DNA from: Candidatus Merdivicinus excrementipullorum
Lineage (GTDB): Bacteria > Bacillota > Clostridia > Oscillospirales > Ruminococcaceae
NCBI GenBank assembly: GCA_018716725.1
Contig: DVJP01000077.1
Coordinates: forward strand, 1 to 64,000
Reading direction: 5' to 3'
DNA: 64,000 nucleotides
Below the pieces are notes generated by a model. The model made no database searches. It saw nothing but the letters and a program-made list of their open reading frames with translations, and was not told where the DNA came from. Positions 16,550-23,832 of the stretch are shown piece after piece (positions within the stretch are counted from its first letter, which is position 1; each line of letters starts with the position of its first letter). The translations under genes were made by a program, and so were the position numbers.

Positions 16550-17514
16550 CTGTCATTCTCCTTTATTTCCAGATGCAGCCCCGTTTCTTCCGGACAGCCC
16601 ATCATAATATTCATGCATTGCACTGCCGCGCCGGAGGCTCCTTTGCCCAGGTTGTCAAACCGGGCGTTTAACTGGATGCGCTCGTCGTTGCCGGTGACAT
16701 AAATTTCTAAGCCGTCCCAGCCGGAAGCGGCGTTCCCGCTTAAAAAGCCCCGGGATTCCGTCTCTTTGCCCAGGGGAGCGACCTTGATAAATTTGCTCCC
16801 GGCGTAATATTCCGCAAAAAAGTCCCGGAGGAATTCCACCGTGCACCCGGCCCGGAGCATACTGCCATATAAGGGCAAGGTTACGATCATCCCGCTGTAA
16901 TAATCCGCCACAATGGGGGTAAACAGCGGCTCTTTCACCAGGCCGGTAATAGCCGTCATTTCCTTCAAATGCTTATGCTGCTGATTTAAGCCGTATTCCC
17001 GGGGGGCGTCCAGCTCTGTGCTTCGGTTTTCCCCTTCGTATTCAGCGATCATTTTCTTGCCGCCGCCGCTGTACCCCGTCAGGGAGAAGGCGCACACCGG
17101 GTAATAGGCGGGCAGTATCCCCTTCTGCACCAGGGGATACGCCAGGGAGATAAAGCCTGTGGCGTGGCACCCGGGGTTGGCCACCCGTTTTCCATGGGCG
17201 ATGGCCGCCCGGTGTTCCGAAGAAAGCTCCGGGAAGCCGTAGGCCCAGCCCGGGGCGGTGCGGTGGGCGGTGGAAGCGTCGATGACCCGGGTATTGGGGT
17301 TCTCAATCAGGGAAACCGCCTCTTTTGCCGCCGCGTCCGGCAGGCAGAGGAACACCAGGTCGGCGGCGTTTAAAAACTTCTGCCGCTCGTTTGCATCCTT
17401 GCGTTTATCCGGGTCAATGGAAAGCAGCTCGATATCCTCCCGGTTTTCCAGGCGTTCCTCGATGCGGAGGCCGGTGGTGCCTTCCCTTCCGTCTATAAAT
17501 ACTTTGGTTTTCAA
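16546..17514 (-). CDS. argC: N-acetyl-gamma-glutamyl-phosphate reductase, type 2
   Basis: A 322-residue NADPH-dependent reductase acting after ArgB. The N-terminus TKVFIDGREGTTGLRIEERL and the shorter length mark the type 2 branch. The catalytic cysteine is in NPGCHATGF near residue 110. I place the start at the TTG at 17514 because AAAGGAGG lies just upstream; upstream in-frame methionines give an unrelated 46-residue extension. The stop overlaps the argJ start. Confidence 0.94.
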   Translation of the reverse strand: MKTKVFIDGREGTTGLRIEERLENREDIELLSIDPDKRKDANERQKFLNAADLVFLCLPDAAAKEAVSLIENPNTRVIDASTAHRTAPGWAYGFPELSSEHRAAIAHGKRVANPGCHATGFISLAYPLVQKGILPAYYPVCAFSLTGYSGGGKKMIAEYEGENRSTELDAPREYGLNQQHKHLKEMTAITGLVKEPLFTPIVADYYSGMIVTLPLYGSMLRAGCTVEFLRDFFAEYYAGSKFIKVAPLGKETESRGFLSGNAASGWDGLEIYVTGNDERIQLNARFDNLGKGASGAAVQCMNIMMGCPEETGLHLEIKENDR

Positions 17515-17552
17515 CTGGGTTCCTCCTTTATCAATACTAGCAGGCGTCATTA

Positions 17553-17575
17553 CAGCAAAATTAACTGCTTTGCTG
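17553..17575 (-). promoter_or_regulatory. Small leader hairpin before argC
   Basis: Inverted arms CAGCAAA and TTTGCTG with a 9-base loop lie about 40 bp upstream of the argC TTG start. No T-run follows, so it is more likely a leader structure than a terminator. Confidence 0.35.
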
Positions 17576-17615
17576 GCGCAAATGAACCGCAGAGAAATTT
17601 TAGAAGATTCTATCA

Positions 17616-17640
17616 TTGGATTTTGCAATGCAAAATCCAA
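17616..17640. promoter_or_regulatory. 25-bp perfect palindrome upstream of argC
   Basis: TTGGATTTTGCA, one central base, then TGCAAAATCCAA. On the minus strand a weak promoter (TTTGCA, 16 bp, TAGAAT) overlaps it about 100 bp before argC, so it could be an operator. It does not match the usual ArgR box. Alternatively it is the end hairpin of the neighbouring repeat. Confidence 0.45.
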
Positions 17641-17649
17641 TCGGCGGGT

Positions 17650-17816
17650 CATCGCCGGGCGCTCTGCGGAGCGCCTTTTTTTCTGACAATTCGCGCCCGA
17701 GGCGCGAAGAGATTAGATTCCGCTCGTTGCGACGAGCGGCCAAAGGCTTTGCCTTTGGAAACCACCACCTTTTAAAAAAGGTGGACGAAAACTTTTCTTA
17801 TGCTCTCCGGAAGGTT
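17650..17816 (-). repeat. Truncated composite repeat between argH and argC
   Basis: Read on the minus strand it begins about 18 bp after the argH stop: AAGAAAAGTTTT, a hairpin CCACCTTTTTTAAAAGGTGG, GTTTCC, the hairpin AAAGGCAAAGCCTTT, then GCTCGTCGCAACGAGC followed by GGAAT. The order and loops match the copies at 55660 and 7950, but every stem sequence differs. A further hairpin GGCGCTC / GAGCGCC with a T-run reads on the plus strand at about 17659-17682. Confidence 0.75.
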
Positions 17817-19196
17817 TTACAGGGTTTCCAATGCCGCTTTCATCTGACAAATCTGCCGTTCCACGCTTTCCTTGGCGGGGCCGCCCAGGACATTTCGGGC
17901 CATGGCGCATTTTTCCAGGGAAATGGCGTCATAGACGTCCTCAGAAAACAGCCCGCTCAGTTCCTGATAGGCGGACAAGGGCAGGGTTTCCAGGGTTTTG
18001 CCGGTATCCACGCAGATTCCCACTAAGGTGCCGGTGATTTTATAAGCATCCCGGAAGGGCATCCCCTTTTTCACCAGGTAGTCGGCGCAGTCGGTGGCGT
18101 TAATGAAACCTTTGGCGGCCGCCGCCCGCATATTCTCCTTCAAAATCCGGGCCGTTTGCAACATGGGAGTGAAGGTGGAAAGGCAGAGCTTCACGGTGTC
18201 CACCGCATCAAAAATTGCCTCCTTGTCCTCCTGCATATCCTTATTATAAGCAAGGGGCAGGGATTTCATCATGGAAAGCAGGGCCATCAAGTCCCCGTAG
18301 ACCCGGCCGGTTTTACCCCGGCAAAGTTCCGCCACGTCCGGGTTTTTCTTCTGGGGCATGATGCTGGAACCGGTAGCGTAAGCGTCGTCCAGCTCGATGA
18401 ACTTGAATTCCCAGGAGCTCCAAAGGATAATTTCCTCGGAAAAACGGGACAGGTGCATCATAATGGTGGCGATATCCGCCGCCAGCTCAATGCAGAAATC
18501 CCGGTCGGAAACACCGTCCAGGCTGTTGGCCGTGGGGCTATTGAAGCCCAAAAGGGCGCTGGTCATTTCCCGGTCAATGGGATAGGTGGTAGCGGCCAAG
18601 GCCCCGCTGCCCAAGGGGTTTTGGTTCATCCGCCTGGCAGTGTCCGAAAGCCTGCCCAAATCCCGCCAGAACATATTGGCGTAGGCCATCAAATGGTGGC
18701 CGAAGGTAATGGGCTGTGCTCTTTGCAGGTGGGTGTAGCCCGGCATAATAGTTTCCGTGTGTTGGGCCGCCAGTTGGCAGAGGGCTTCAATCAAAGCTTT
18801 CACCTGGGCGGAAATCTCCGCGATTTCGTCCCGCAGGTACAGCCGGATGTCCAAGGCAACCTGGTCGTTGCGGCTGCGGGCGGTGTGGAGCCGCTTGCCC
18901 GTATCCCCCAGGCGTTTGGTCAGCTCCGCCTCGATAAACATATGGATGTCCTCGGCCTCCATGTCAAAGGCCAGTGCGCCGCTGTCCAGGTCCGCCAGGA
19001 TGCCTTCCAGCCCGGCAATGATCTTTTCCGATTCCGCCGGGTCAATGACGCCGGTTTTCCCCAGCATGGCCGCATGGGCGATGCTGCCCATAATGTCGTG
19101 GCGGTACATCCGCCCGTCGAAGGAGATGGACGAATTGAAATCGTTGACCTTGCTGTCCACTTCCTTTTTGAACCGTCCGGCCCACATTTTCCCCAT
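17817..19196 (-). CDS. argH: Argininosuccinate lyase
   Basis: A 459-residue member of the fumarase/aspartase superfamily that splits argininosuccinate into arginine and fumarate. The signature loop GSSIMPQKKNPD, carrying the catalytic serine, is near residues 275-286; TARSRNDQVALDIRLYLRD is near 105-123 and GYTHLQRAQPI near 155. The N-terminus MGKMWAGRFKKEVD is typical. It lies 76 bp downstream of argG with a GC-rich hairpin between, and 300 bp of repeat DNA separates it from argC. Confidence 0.97.
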   Translation of the reverse strand: MGKMWAGRFKKEVDSKVNDFNSSISFDGRMYRHDIMGSIAHAAMLGKTGVIDPAESEKIIAGLEGILADLDSGALAFDMEAEDIHMFIEAELTKRLGDTGKRLHTARSRNDQVALDIRLYLRDEIAEISAQVKALIEALCQLAAQHTETIMPGYTHLQRAQPITFGHHLMAYANMFWRDLGRLSDTARRMNQNPLGSGALAATTYPIDREMTSALLGFNSPTANSLDGVSDRDFCIELAADIATIMMHLSRFSEEIILWSSWEFKFIELDDAYATGSSIMPQKKNPDVAELCRGKTGRVYGDLMALLSMMKSLPLAYNKDMQEDKEAIFDAVDTVKLCLSTFTPMLQTARILKENMRAAAAKGFINATDCADYLVKKGMPFRDAYKITGTLVGICVDTGKTLETLPLSAYQELSGLFSEDVYDAISLEKCAMARNVLGGPAKESVERQICQMKAALETL

Positions 19197-19221
19197 AATT
19201 TCAAACCCTTTCTAAAAGCAA

Positions 19222-19256
19222 AACCGGCGCCGCGTCAAACCGCTGCCGCGCCGGCT
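19222..19256 (-). terminator. GC-rich hairpin between argG and argH
   Basis: On the minus strand arms GCCGGCGC and GCGCCGGT enclose a GC-rich loop and are followed by TTTTGCTTTT, ending about 25 bp before argH. It could attenuate read-through from argG or stabilise an mRNA end. Confidence 0.5.
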
Positions 19257-19272
19257 CTGTTTGTCAAAATTC

Positions 19273-20496
19273 TTACTGGTTGTTCCGCTTCTCGTCCAGC
19301 ATGGCCTTCACCTGGATGGGCAGGCCAAAGAGGTTGATAAACCCGGTTGCATCCGCCTGGTTGTACACATGGTCCTCGCTGAAGGTGGCGACTTCCTCGT
19401 CGTAGAGGGTGTAGGGGGAAGTCACGCCGGCGTTGATAATGTTGCCCTTATAGAGTTTCAGCTTCACTTCGCCGGTGACGGTTTCCTGGGTTTTGTCCAC
19501 AAAGGCGGAGAGGGCTTCCCGCAAGGGAGTATACCACTGGCCGTTGTAAACCAGGTCGGCGAATTTCAGGGCGATCTGCTGTTTGTAGTGCTGGGTTTCC
19601 TTGTCCAGGCAGATGGTTTCCAGCACATCGTGGGCATGGTAAAGGATGGTGCCGCCGGGAGTTTCATAAACACCCCGGGACTTCATACCCACCAGCCGGT
19701 TTTCCACCAGGTCGGCAAGGCCTACGCCGTTTTCGCCGCCAATTTTGTTCAGCTTCTTAATTAAGGTCACGCCGTCCATTTTCTCGCCGTTTAATGCCAC
19801 GGGGATGCCCTTTTCAAAAGAAAGGGTGATGTAAGTGGGCTTATCGGGGGCCATTTCCGGGGAAACGCCCATTTCCAGAAAGCCGGGCTTGTTGTACTGG
19901 GGCTCGTTGGCCGGATCCTCCAGATCCAAGCCCTCGTGGGACAGGTGCCACAGGTTCATGTCCTTGGAGTAGTTGGTTTCCCGGTTGATTTTAATGGGCA
20001 CATTGTGGGCCTCGGCGTACTCGATTTCCTCTTCTCTGGATTTGATGTCCCAGATCCGCCAGGGGGCGATAATGGGCATATGGGGGGCGAAATGCTTAAT
20101 GGCCAGTTCGAACCGGACCTGGTCGTTGCCCTTGCCGGTACAGCCGTGGCAGATAGCGTCGGCGCCCTCGGCCTTGGCAATCTCTACAATCCGTTTGGCG
20201 ATGGGGGGCCGGGCAAAAGAGGTGCCCAGCAGGTATTTATTTTCGTAAACAGCCCCGGCCTTAATGGTGGGGAACACATAGTCGTTGACGAATTCGTCCT
20301 GGATGTCGGCGATGTACAGCTTGGAAGCGCCGGTCTTTTTGGCCCGCTCCTCTAACCCGTCCAATTCCGCGTCCTGGCCTACGTTGCCCGCCACGCAAAT
20401 GACCTCGCAGCCGTAATTTTCCTTCAGCCACGGGATAATAATGGAAGTATCCAGCCCGCCGGAATAGGCCAGCACCACTTTGTTGTATTTTGTCAT
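19273..20496 (-). CDS. argG: Argininosuccinate synthase
   Basis: A 407-residue ATP-dependent ligase joining citrulline and aspartate. The PP-loop [19 protein letters not shown] opens the protein; GNVGQDAE near 36, [12 protein letters not shown]-like [14 protein letters not shown] near 117 and the C-terminal tetramerisation region are all present. The ATG at 20496 follows GAAAGGGTG; a GTG three codons upstream is less likely. A good promoter sits about 70 bp upstream. It is the first gene of the arg cluster in transcription order. Confidence 0.97.
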   Translation of the reverse strand: MTKYNKVVLAYSGGLDTSIIIPWLKENYGCEVICVAGNVGQDAELDGLEERAKKTGASKLYIADIQDEFVNDYVFPTIKAGAVYENKYLLGTSFARPPIAKRIVEIAKAEGADAICHGCTGKGNDQVRFELAIKHFAPHMPIIAPWRIWDIKSREEEIEYAEAHNVPIKINRETNYSKDMNLWHLSHEGLDLEDPANEPQYNKPGFLEMGVSPEMAPDKPTYITLSFEKGIPVALNGEKMDGVTLIKKLNKIGGENGVGLADLVENRLVGMKSRGVYETPGGTILYHAHDVLETICLDKETQHYKQQIALKFADLVYNGQWYTPLREALSAFVDKTQETVTGEVKLKLYKGNIINAGVTSPYTLYDEEVATFSEDHVYNQADATGFINLFGLPIQVKAMLDEKRNNQ

Positions 20497-20560
20497 GAAG
20501 AACACCCTTTCTTTAAGATGCTTTGAATTTTCTTGTATATATATTCGCCTTATGTTTCAT

Positions 20561-20588
20561 ATTATACACCAATATTCAGAAAAATCAA
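20561..20588 (-). promoter_or_regulatory. Promoter of argG
   Basis: On the minus strand TTGATT (20583-20588), a 16-bp spacer and TATAAT (20561-20566). AT-rich TGAATATT and GAATATATAT stretches overlap and follow it and could bind an ArgR-type repressor, but no clean ARG box is seen. The rest of 20589-20780 is AT-rich with no recognisable feature. Confidence 0.7.
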
Positions 20589-20799
20589 GTCTTTTTTGAA
20601 AAAAGGATAATTTTTAGCGAATACAATATATTTTATTAAACTTTTGAAGATTTTATAGCGTTATCTTTCATTTTTGCCCAGAAACTTCATCCAAAATCCC
20701 TTTGAATCCTCGCTGTTTCCAATGCCGCAAACAGACGGATTAATATTCATAAAACTGAATATATGCATCATCCCTCCAAAGGAATCCATCAAGTTTGCC

Positions 20800-20829
20800 T
20801 TGACCAACTCCCGCGGCGTCCGCTATAAT
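20800..20829 (+). promoter_or_regulatory. Promoter of the riboswitch-mntP transcript
   Basis: TTGACC at 20800-20805 and TATAAT at 20824-20829 with an 18-bp spacer, directly before the riboswitch. Confidence 0.75.
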
Positions 20830-20837
20830 AGGGAAAG

Positions 20838-20953
20838 AATAAGGGAGTAGCCGGCGCTTTTGGGCGCAGTAAAGTCAACATACTGATTTATTCTGGTTTT
20901 ACTTGAAACGGCGAGACTTATCCGTGGATTTTTCTGCGGATAAGTCTTTTTTT
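20838..20953 (+). ncRNA. yybP-ykoY (Mn2+) riboswitch with expression-platform terminator
   Basis: The conserved pieces of the yybP-ykoY aptamer occur in order: AAGGGAGTAGCCGGCGC, AGTCAACATACTG and GAAACGGCGAGACTT. The 3' strand of the aptamer (AGACTTA) is also the 5' arm of a terminator at 20914-20953, with stem AGACTTATCCG / CGGATAAGTCT followed by T7. Mn2+ binding should hold the aptamer closed and prevent the terminator, turning mntP on when manganese is high. This class is well established. Confidence 0.95.
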
Positions 20954-20980
20954 GTCCCGAAAAAAAAGGAGAATGTCACC

Positions 20981-21550
20981 ATGTCACTGACCGAACTGTT
21001 TATTCTGGCCTTGGGGCTTTCCATGGACGCCTTTGCCGTGGCCATCTGCAAGGGGCTGTCCATGAAAACCATGAGCTGGAAAAAAGCCTGTATTGTGGGT
21101 CTTTATTTCGGCGGCTTCCAGGCGGGAATGCCTCTCATTGGGTACTTTCTGGGCGTGCAGTTCCGCTCCTACATCACGGCTTTCGACCACTGGATCGCCT
21201 TTATCCTGCTGGCCATTATCGGCGGCAATATGATCCGGGAAGCGTTCAGCAAGGATGAGGAAGAAGGCGGCAGCGATTCCGTAGGCTTCAAGGAAATGGC
21301 GGTTTTGGCCATTGCCACCAGCATCGACGCTTTAGCGGTAGGCGTTACCCTGGCGTTTTTGCAGGTGGACATTGTTCCGGCGGTGTCCTTTATCGGAATC
21401 ATCACCTTCACACTGTCCATGATCGGCGTAAAAATCGGCAACCTGTTCGGCAGCCGGTGGAAATCCAAAGCGGAATTTGCAGGCGGTGCCATCCTCATTC
21501 TCATTGGTCTGAAAATTCTGCTGGAACACTTGGGTATTCTGAACTTTTAA
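20981..21550 (+). CDS. mntP: Manganese efflux pump MntP
   Basis: A 189-residue, six-segment membrane protein that exports Mn2+. The two internal repeats carry the family motifs [15 protein letters not shown] near residues 10-24 and [15 protein letters not shown] near 115-129. The ATG at 20981 follows AAAAGGAGA; longer in-frame starts would overlap the riboswitch terminator. The Mn2+ riboswitch directly upstream supports the assignment strongly. A symmetric terminator follows the stop codon. Confidence 0.96.
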   Translation: MSLTELFILALGLSMDAFAVAICKGLSMKTMSWKKACIVGLYFGGFQAGMPLIGYFLGVQFRSYITAFDHWIAFILLAIIGGNMIREAFSKDEEEGGSDSVGFKEMAVLAIATSIDALAVGVTLAFLQVDIVPAVSFIGIITFTLSMIGVKIGNLFGSRWKSKAEFAGGAILILIGLKILLEHLGILNF

Positions 21551-21553
21551 GCA

Positions 21554-21586
21554 AAAAATCGGAACCATAACGGTTCCGATTTTTGT
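21554..21586. terminator. Bidirectional terminator between mntP and the SseB-like gene
   Basis: AAAAAATCGGAACC, a short ATAAC loop region and GGTTCCGATTTTT form a hairpin with A- and T-runs on both sides, suitable for ending both converging genes. Confidence 0.85.
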
Positions 21587-21598
21587 ATATTTGTAAAA

Positions 21599-22381
21599 TT
21601 ACCAGAGCAAACCGGCCTTTTTCTGATAGAACGGTTCAGTTTTCTGAAGGACATCCTCGGCAAATTTCTGGTTGCGGCGGACAATATCCAATCCATCCCC
21701 TTCCTTCAGATAAGGCTTCGCTTCTTCGGCGATAGCCGGGAACATGGTTTTTGCGTCCTCAGGCTCCCCTTCATAATCAACCACCAGCATATAGCGGGGC
21801 TTTTTGGTGCCTTCCCGCAGCGCCATCAGCAGCCAGGCTTCCTGGACTTCCTTCTGTTTCTTTTTAAAGAACTTCTGAAGGGCTTCCTCCAGCTCCACCG
21901 GTTCCGTTTTGGGGCGGCCCAGCAGGAAACGGGGCGGAACGGATTTCCGCAAAGCTTCAAAGCGCTTCGGCAGATTTACCAGCATTTCGGTAGTCAGCGT
22001 AACGTTATGGCTGAAAGGATTGACAACCAGCCCTTTAATATTCTCATCCTTGGCGTGCTGGATCAGGGCCAGGCATTCCGCCAGATTCAAAAGAACAAAA
22101 TCCCTCTGTTCTTCTTTCGCCCATTTCTTAAACGCTTCTTCATCGGTAAAAGCCAGGAAAAAACGGTCTCCCTGGGGATTATTGATGACATACTGCTGGA
22201 TTTGGGTGTCTTTGGGCACCTGGCCGTCCACCACCGGCGCCGAAAAGATTACCGGCGACATGAAACGCGCCCGCATCAGCGTGCCGATCATATCCAGCTC
22301 ATGCCGGGGGGTCTGCTCTTTAATAAATGCGTCCATTGCCGCAACAACGGCAGGGTTTGAAGTAGTTTTGTTAATATCCAT
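21599..22381 (-). CDS. SseB family protein
   Basis: A 260-residue soluble protein with an N-terminal SseB domain (MIGTLMRARFMSPVIFSAPV near 31-50; FFLAFTDEEAFKKWAKEE near 74-91; GLVVNPFSHNVTL near 117) and a C-terminal SseB-like half (ARKKQKEVQEAWLL-type helix and YMLVVDYEGEPED near 197-209). SseB was named for enhanced serine sensitivity; its biochemical role is unknown. The only good Shine-Dalgarno (AAAGGAG) lies 27 bases before the ATG, with a GGGGATTTTTCCC hairpin between that could bring it closer. Confidence 0.8.
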   Translation of the reverse strand: MDINKTTSNPAVVAAMDAFIKEQTPRHELDMIGTLMRARFMSPVIFSAPVVDGQVPKDTQIQQYVINNPQGDRFFLAFTDEEAFKKWAKEEQRDFVLLNLAECLALIQHAKDENIKGLVVNPFSHNVTLTTEMLVNLPKRFEALRKSVPPRFLLGRPKTEPVELEEALQKFFKKKQKEVQEAWLLMALREGTKKPRYMLVVDYEGEPEDAKTMFPAIAEEAKPYLKEGDGLDIVRRNQKFAEDVLQKTEPFYQKKAGLLW

Positions 22382-22530
22382 GGTCTTGCAGGGAAAAATC
22401 CCCTACTCCTTTCATTGGGTACTCCTCACAGGAAGATGTTATTTCTAGTATATCACAAAAACCATCAAAAATAAAGGGGCATTTTCAATTTTGTCTGTAT
22501 AAATTGTAAATTTTTAACATCTTACACAAA

Positions 22531-23775
22531 TCAAGGCCGCAAAAGCAGGAGATATAGATCATTGACATTAGTCCCGGTGGGGCCGGTACGGAGCAGATTG
22601 CCCAAAGAATCCAGGGCGTGGTAAGCGTCGTTTTCCTCCAAAACCTCCGGGATCCGCAGATTTTTCTCCCCCAAAAGCCCGGCTGTCCGGCCATCGGCAA
22701 AACCGCCGGCAGCGTCGGTGGGGCCGTCCGTCCCGTCGGAACCGGCTGCCAGCAGCAAGGCCGGAAGCCCGAAAAGTCCCTCTGCCGCAGCCAAAGCCAG
22801 CTCCTGACAGCGGCCGCCTAAGCCTTTTCCGGTCAATTTCACCACCGTTTCGCCCCCGGCGATGACCGCGATGGGCGGGCAGTTTTGGGCAATCTGGGTT
22901 TTGGCAACGGACGCCAAGAAACTCCCCGCCTCTTTAGCCTGACAAGACAGGCAGTCTGTCAGCAGGACCGGCCGGTACCCCCTTTTGGCGGCCGATTCTC
23001 CCGCCGCCCGGCAAAGCTCCGAAACGCTGCCGCTGAGGAGGACTTCGGCATTCTCCAAGGATTTGGGCGTTTCCATTTTGAGACAGTCCAAAGCTTTCTC
23101 AGAAAGCTTTAATTGATACCGGGAAACGATTTCCAAAGCCTCAGCGCAGGTGGAGCGGTCCGGGCAGGCGGGGCCGGAGGCAATTACATCCGGCTGGTTT
23201 CCCAGAACGTCCGAAAGGAGCACGGCCAGCACCTTCGCCGGGGCGCAGGCTTTCGCGAAGCGGCCGCCTTTTACACCGGACAGGCGTTTGCGGATGGTGT
23301 TGATTTCCTCAATGGATGCGCCGCAGGCCAGCAGCTGCCGGTTTACGTCCGCCAGCTCTTCCAATGGGATCAGGGGGCTTTCAAACAGGGCCGAGCCTCC
23401 GCCGGAAACCAGCAGAATTACGGTATCCTCCGCCGTCAGCCCCTTTGTCATATGGAGCAGCCGGCTGGCGGCGTCCACCGCCTCCCGACCCAAAACCGGG
23501 TGAGTCGCCTCCCGAATTTCCAGGGTTCCAATAGGACCCCGGCTGTGGCCGGTTTTGGTAATCACCATTCCCCGGGAAATTTTTTCCTCCCCCAGGATTT
23601 CCCAAGCGGCCTTGGCCATGGTCCAAGCTGCTTTCCCCACAGCCGCCAATATGACGGGTTTTGTAAAATACCTCCCGGAAAGCGCCCTCCTCACCGCTTT
23701 CTCCGGCATACAGGCCGAGACGGCTTCCCGGAAGATTTCCTCCGCGTCCCGCCGCATTGTTTCCCACTCCGGCAT
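22531..23775 (-). CDS. Glycerate 2-kinase (GckA/TtuD, MOFRL family)
   Basis: A 414-residue type II glycerate kinase producing 2-phosphoglycerate from D-glycerate. The N-terminal DUF4147 domain carries ILAAVGKAAWTMAKAA near 41-56 and LLVSGGGSALFESPL near 117-131; the C-terminal MOFRL domain has VIAGGETVVKLTGKGLGGR near 301 and LAAGSDGTDGPTDAAGGF near 345. The start at 23775 follows AAGGGGG, which is buried in a 13-bp hairpin shared with the spacer to the upstream gene. It probably lies downstream of the AraC-kinase fusion on one transcript. Confidence 0.9.
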   Translation of the reverse strand: MPEWETMRRDAEEIFREAVSACMPEKAVRRALSGRYFTKPVILAAVGKAAWTMAKAAWEILGEEKISRGMVITKTGHSRGPIGTLEIREATHPVLGREAVDAASRLLHMTKGLTAEDTVILLVSGGGSALFESPLIPLEELADVNRQLLACGASIEEINTIRKRLSGVKGGRFAKACAPAKVLAVLLSDVLGNQPDVIASGPACPDRSTCAEALEIVSRYQLKLSEKALDCLKMETPKSLENAEVLLSGSVSELCRAAGESAAKRGYRPVLLTDCLSCQAKEAGSFLASVAKTQIAQNCPPIAVIAGGETVVKLTGKGLGGRCQELALAAAEGLFGLPALLLAAGSDGTDGPTDAAGGFADGRTAGLLGEKNLRIPEVLEENDAYHALDSLGNLLRTGPTGTNVNDLYLLLLRP

Positions 23776-23781
23776 AAAAAT

Positions 23782-23823
23782 CCCCCTTCCCTTTTGATCT
23801 ATCATATCACAAAGGGAAGGGGG
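23782..23823 (-). promoter_or_regulatory. 13-bp perfect hairpin covering the glycerate kinase ribosome-binding site
   Basis: CCCCCTTCCCTTT (23782-23794) and AAAGGGAAGGGGG (23811-23823) pair perfectly around a 16-base loop. On the transcript the second arm is the Shine-Dalgarno sequence of the kinase gene and is followed by ATTTTTATG. It can act as a terminator after the AraC fusion, as a translation block, or both. Confidence 0.7.
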
Positions 23824-23832
23824 TGTCCAGGG

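Noticed and set aside
17659-17682. Plus-strand terminator GGCGCTC/GAGCGCC with T-run as the terminator of an arg gene
   Set aside because: The arg genes are on the minus strand, where the T-run is on the wrong side; more likely part of the repeat block.
18156-19337. 393-codon plus-strand frame opposite argH
   Set aside because: Antisense shadow; it spans the argG-argH spacer with no ribosome-binding site of note.
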